NCBI GenBank assembly: GCA_050248715.1
Contig: JBFWRV010000007.1
Span: 72,597-136,596 of the forward strand
Origin: AWTP1-13 sp050248715
GTDB lineage: Bacteria > Pseudomonadota > Alphaproteobacteria > Rhizobiales > Hyphomicrobiaceae
DNA: 64,000 nucleotides
Direction: 5' to 3'
Below the pieces are notes generated by a model. That model saw nothing but the letters and a program-made list of their open reading frames with translations. It ran no database searches and was not told the origin of the DNA. Positions 62,407 to 64,000 of this stretch are shown piece after piece (within the stretch, counting starts at the first letter, position 1; every line of letters starts with the position of its first letter). The translations under genes were made by a program, and so were the position numbers.

Positions 62407-63057
62407 ATGTCCGGCCATCAGTTCGTCTATTTCGCAGATCCAATGTGCTCGTGGTGCTATGGTTTCGCGCCCGTCATTGCCGCGCTTGCGGAACGCTTCG
62501 AAGGACGCCTTGGGCTCCAGCTGGTGATGGGCGGCCTGCGTGCCGGCCATACAGCCCCCATGCGCCCAGAGGACAAGACCTACGTCCACGAGGCCTGGAC
62601 GAAAGTGGGCGCGGCCTCGGGCCAGGCCTTCAACTTCGATTTCTTCGACCGGGACGGCTTCGTTTACGATACCGAGCCGGCCTGCCGGGCCGTCGTGACG
62701 GCGCGCCGCCTGCTGCCGAAGCTCGCACTGCCCTTCATGGCGCGCGTCAGCCGTGCCTTCTACGCGGAGAACCGCGATATGACCTCGGCCGACGAAATCG
62801 CCGTTGTTGCCGAAGAAGCGGGGTTCGATCGGCCGGCGTTCGAGAAATCCTACCTCGCTGCGGATACTCGCAACGAGACTTTCCGGGATTTCCTGACCGC
62901 TCAGGAACTCGGCATCCGCGGCTTCCCGACCCTGATCGCGGGCAACCCCGAGAAGGGCTACGCGCTCGTCACCAACGGCTTCCGGCCCCTCGACGACCTG
63001 CTCGACCCCCTGGAGCGCTGGTGGGATGCCGGCGCGCCGGTGACCAGGGCCAGTTGA
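62407..63057 (+). CDS. DsbA-family thiol oxidoreductase (cytoplasmic FrnE-like)
   Basis: 216 residues, thioredoxin fold with helical insert. The active site is CSWC in FADPMCSWCYGF (about 14-17), and the cis-Pro loop is GIRGFPTLI. There is no signal peptide, as for FrnE/DsbA-like and HCCA-isomerase relatives. The CxxC retains both cysteines, so redox activity is likely rather than isomerase. It diverges from the WWDVY triplet (105 nt). Confidence 0.88.
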   Translation: MSGHQFVYFADPMCSWCYGFAPVIAALAERFEGRLGLQLVMGGLRAGHTAPMRPEDKTYVHEAWTKVGAASGQAFNFDFFDRDGFVYDTEPACRAVVTARRLLPKLALPFMARVSRAFYAENRDMTSADEIAVVAEEAGFDRPAFEKSYLAADTRNETFRDFLTAQELGIRGFPTLIAGNPEKGYALVTNGFRPLDDLLDPLERWWDAGAPVTRAS

Positions 63058-63077
63058 CCCCCGACCAGACGGCCGCT

Positions 63078-63114
63078 CACAGCAGCTTCATCGCAACCTG
63101 AAGCTGCGGCTGTG
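63078..63114. repeat. Imperfect hairpin after the DsbA-like gene
   Basis: CACAG-C-AGCTTCA (63078-63090) pairs with TGAAGCTGCGGCTGTG (63099-63114), giving a 9-bp inner stem and an outer stem with bulge. No T-tract. It lies 20 nt after the stop and could be a weak terminator. Confidence 0.4.
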
Positions 63115-63227
63115 CCTGGGGAAACAGCAGCCGGCCGGGCGGCATGTCACAACTCCACCAACAACGGCCCGCTTCAGGCGCGGCCTCGTGCTCTGGGCTC
63201 GCCCCAGGGAACAAATGGAGACGGCAC

Positions 63228-64000
63228 ATGCGCCGACTGGGCACGCACCTCGGTAAGGGATTGGCGAAGCTGGGGTTTGGCTCGTCGTTCACGTGGCAAC
63301 ACACCTGTGCAGCAGCTGTCCTGACGGTCTCGCTTGCCGGTGCCGCCCTGCCGGCGGGCGCTCAGGAATCCGAACGCGGCGGGCTGAGAGTCACCGTTTC
63401 CAACGTCCGCAGCGGAACCGTCGTCTTGAACTGGCGCGGCGCGATCATACCACCCATGGCCGGCCAGATCAGGGAAGCCTTCGAGGCCCACAAGCGTCAG
63501 GCGACGCGCTTCGTCCTGCGCATTTCCTCCCAGGGGGGCCTCGTCCCCGAAGGCGAGCGCGTGATCGAACTGATGCGACAGATCAAGGCCACCCATCAGC
63601 TCGACACGGTGGTGACGCAGGGCGATGTCTGCGCGTCCATGTGCGTGTTCATCTACCTGCAAGGCCAGAAGCGTTTCGGTGCACTCACCAGCAGCTGGCT
63701 GTTCCACGAGGTCTCGCATGTCGACCGCGCCACCAAGCAGACGACCAAGCTCGACCGGGGCGCCTGGGAGCGGCTGGTGGAGAAGTACATGGGACCCGCG
63801 GGCGTGTCGGAGAGCTGGATCGCCGACATGAAGCCGCGCACGGTCAATTCGGACTACTGGCAGACGGGTGCAGATCTCATCAAAGCCAGCTCCGGCATCA
63901 TCCATGAGGCGCTCGCAGACCAGACGGCGCGGCACATCGCCCCGAGCCCGCGTCCCAAGGAGTCGGCCAGCACCCAGCGCCCGGCCAGCGCCAGCTCCAG
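63228..64000 (+). CDS. Periplasmic ClpP/SppA-like protein (3' end outside window)
   Basis: The frame is open from the ATG at 63228 to the window edge (257 codons). The start has GGAG 7 nt upstream and a Sec signal peptide (CAAAVLTVSLAGAALPAG, then AQESE). The body is the ClpP/crotonase-like periplasmic family (COG3904-like): VVLNWRGAIIPPMAGQIREA, ATRFVLRISSQGGLVPEGER, and TQGDVCASMCVFIYLQGQKR, where Ser follows Cys as the nucleophile candidate. FGALTSSWLFHEVSH follows. The C-terminal tail turns Pro/Ser/Ala-rich (PSPRPKESASTQRP). Incomplete here; stop not seen. Confidence 0.78.
   Translation, partial: MRRLGTHLGKGLAKLGFGSSFTWQHTCAAAVLTVSLAGAALPAGAQESERGGLRVTVSNVRSGTVVLNWRGAIIPPMAGQIREAFEAHKRQATRFVLRISSQGGLVPEGERVIELMRQIKATHQLDTVVTQGDVCASMCVFIYLQGQKRFGALTSSWLFHEVSHVDRATKQTTKLDRGAWERLVEKYMGPAGVSESWIADMKPRTVNSDYWQTGADLIKASSGIIHEALADQTARHIAPSPRPKESASTQRPASASS

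Overview
This 64-kb window is GC-rich chromosomal DNA from an alphaproteobacterium, most probably of the Hyphomicrobiales (Rhizobiales). Three things point there. The gene order rpsB-tsf-pyrH-frr-uppS-cdsA-dxr-rseP-bamA-lpxD-fabZ-lpxA-lpxI-lpxB-gltA-gltX-comEC-lexA-moeA is typical of the group. A GTTC-N7-GTTC type LexA site lies upstream of lexA. RpsB carries the long C-terminal extension seen in these bacteria. I cannot name a genus. No tRNA, rRNA, CRISPR array, transposase or prophage was recognised.

Region 1 (1-28,000) is housekeeping. moeA, lexA and a coiled-coil protein read rightward. comEC, glnS and a vapBC-like toxin-antitoxin pair read leftward. gltX, gltA and a Rid-family protein read rightward. 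A long leftward block then covers ribosomal and translation factors (rpsB, tsf, frr), UMP kinase, isoprenoid and phospholipid genes (uppS, cdsA, dxr), envelope assembly (rseP, bamA) and lipid A synthesis (lpxD, fabZ, lpxA, lpxI, lpxB). Compared with the usual order, glnS plus vapBC sit between comEC and gltX, and a rid gene sits between gltA and lpxB. LpxI has an apparent second, diverged copy of its C-terminal domain.

Region 2 (28,000-33,000) is the most unusual part. A patatin-like lipoprotein diverges from a subtilase with a PatA/PatG-type (cyanobactin maturation) C-terminal domain and an internal CGCGCG...CSC cluster. Next comes a 74-residue peptide with eight cysteines and a perfect Shine-Dalgarno site, then a bactofilin fused to a CSPG/cadherin-like domain. 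The protease and peptide look like a minimal RiPP-like (ribosomally made, modified peptide) or cysteine-rich-peptide maturation locus with no other recognised tailoring enzyme.

Region 3 (33,000-48,500) is metabolic and stress-related: a PanE-like reductase, DUF2277, an EamA transporter, a MaoC-like hydratase, an SDR, divergent katG-oxyR, two MDR dehydrogenases, an orphan TAXI binding protein, and pyrG. Between the TAXI gene and pyrG is a small low-GC insert with a KTSC protein and a two-helix membrane protein ending in a prokaryotic YEATS domain.

Region 4 (48,500-54,500) is a methionine-cycle operon. An ArsR-methyltransferase fusion regulator (SahR-like), metF and a methionine synthase split into two genes are tightly coupled, and a perfect palindromic operator sits inside the promoter spacer.

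Region 5 (54,500-64,000) holds envelope and hypothetical proteins: a PRC-barrel protein, an orphan MlaC-like protein, a DUF900 hydrolase, a PD-(D/E)XK-like orphan, the ABC-F protein EttA and an unknown 389-residue protein ending in three NTGGL repeats. Three tandem small secreted paralogues sharing a C-terminal FGSxxWWDVY motif follow, then a DsbA-like protein and a ClpP/SppA-like periplasmic protein cut by the window edge.
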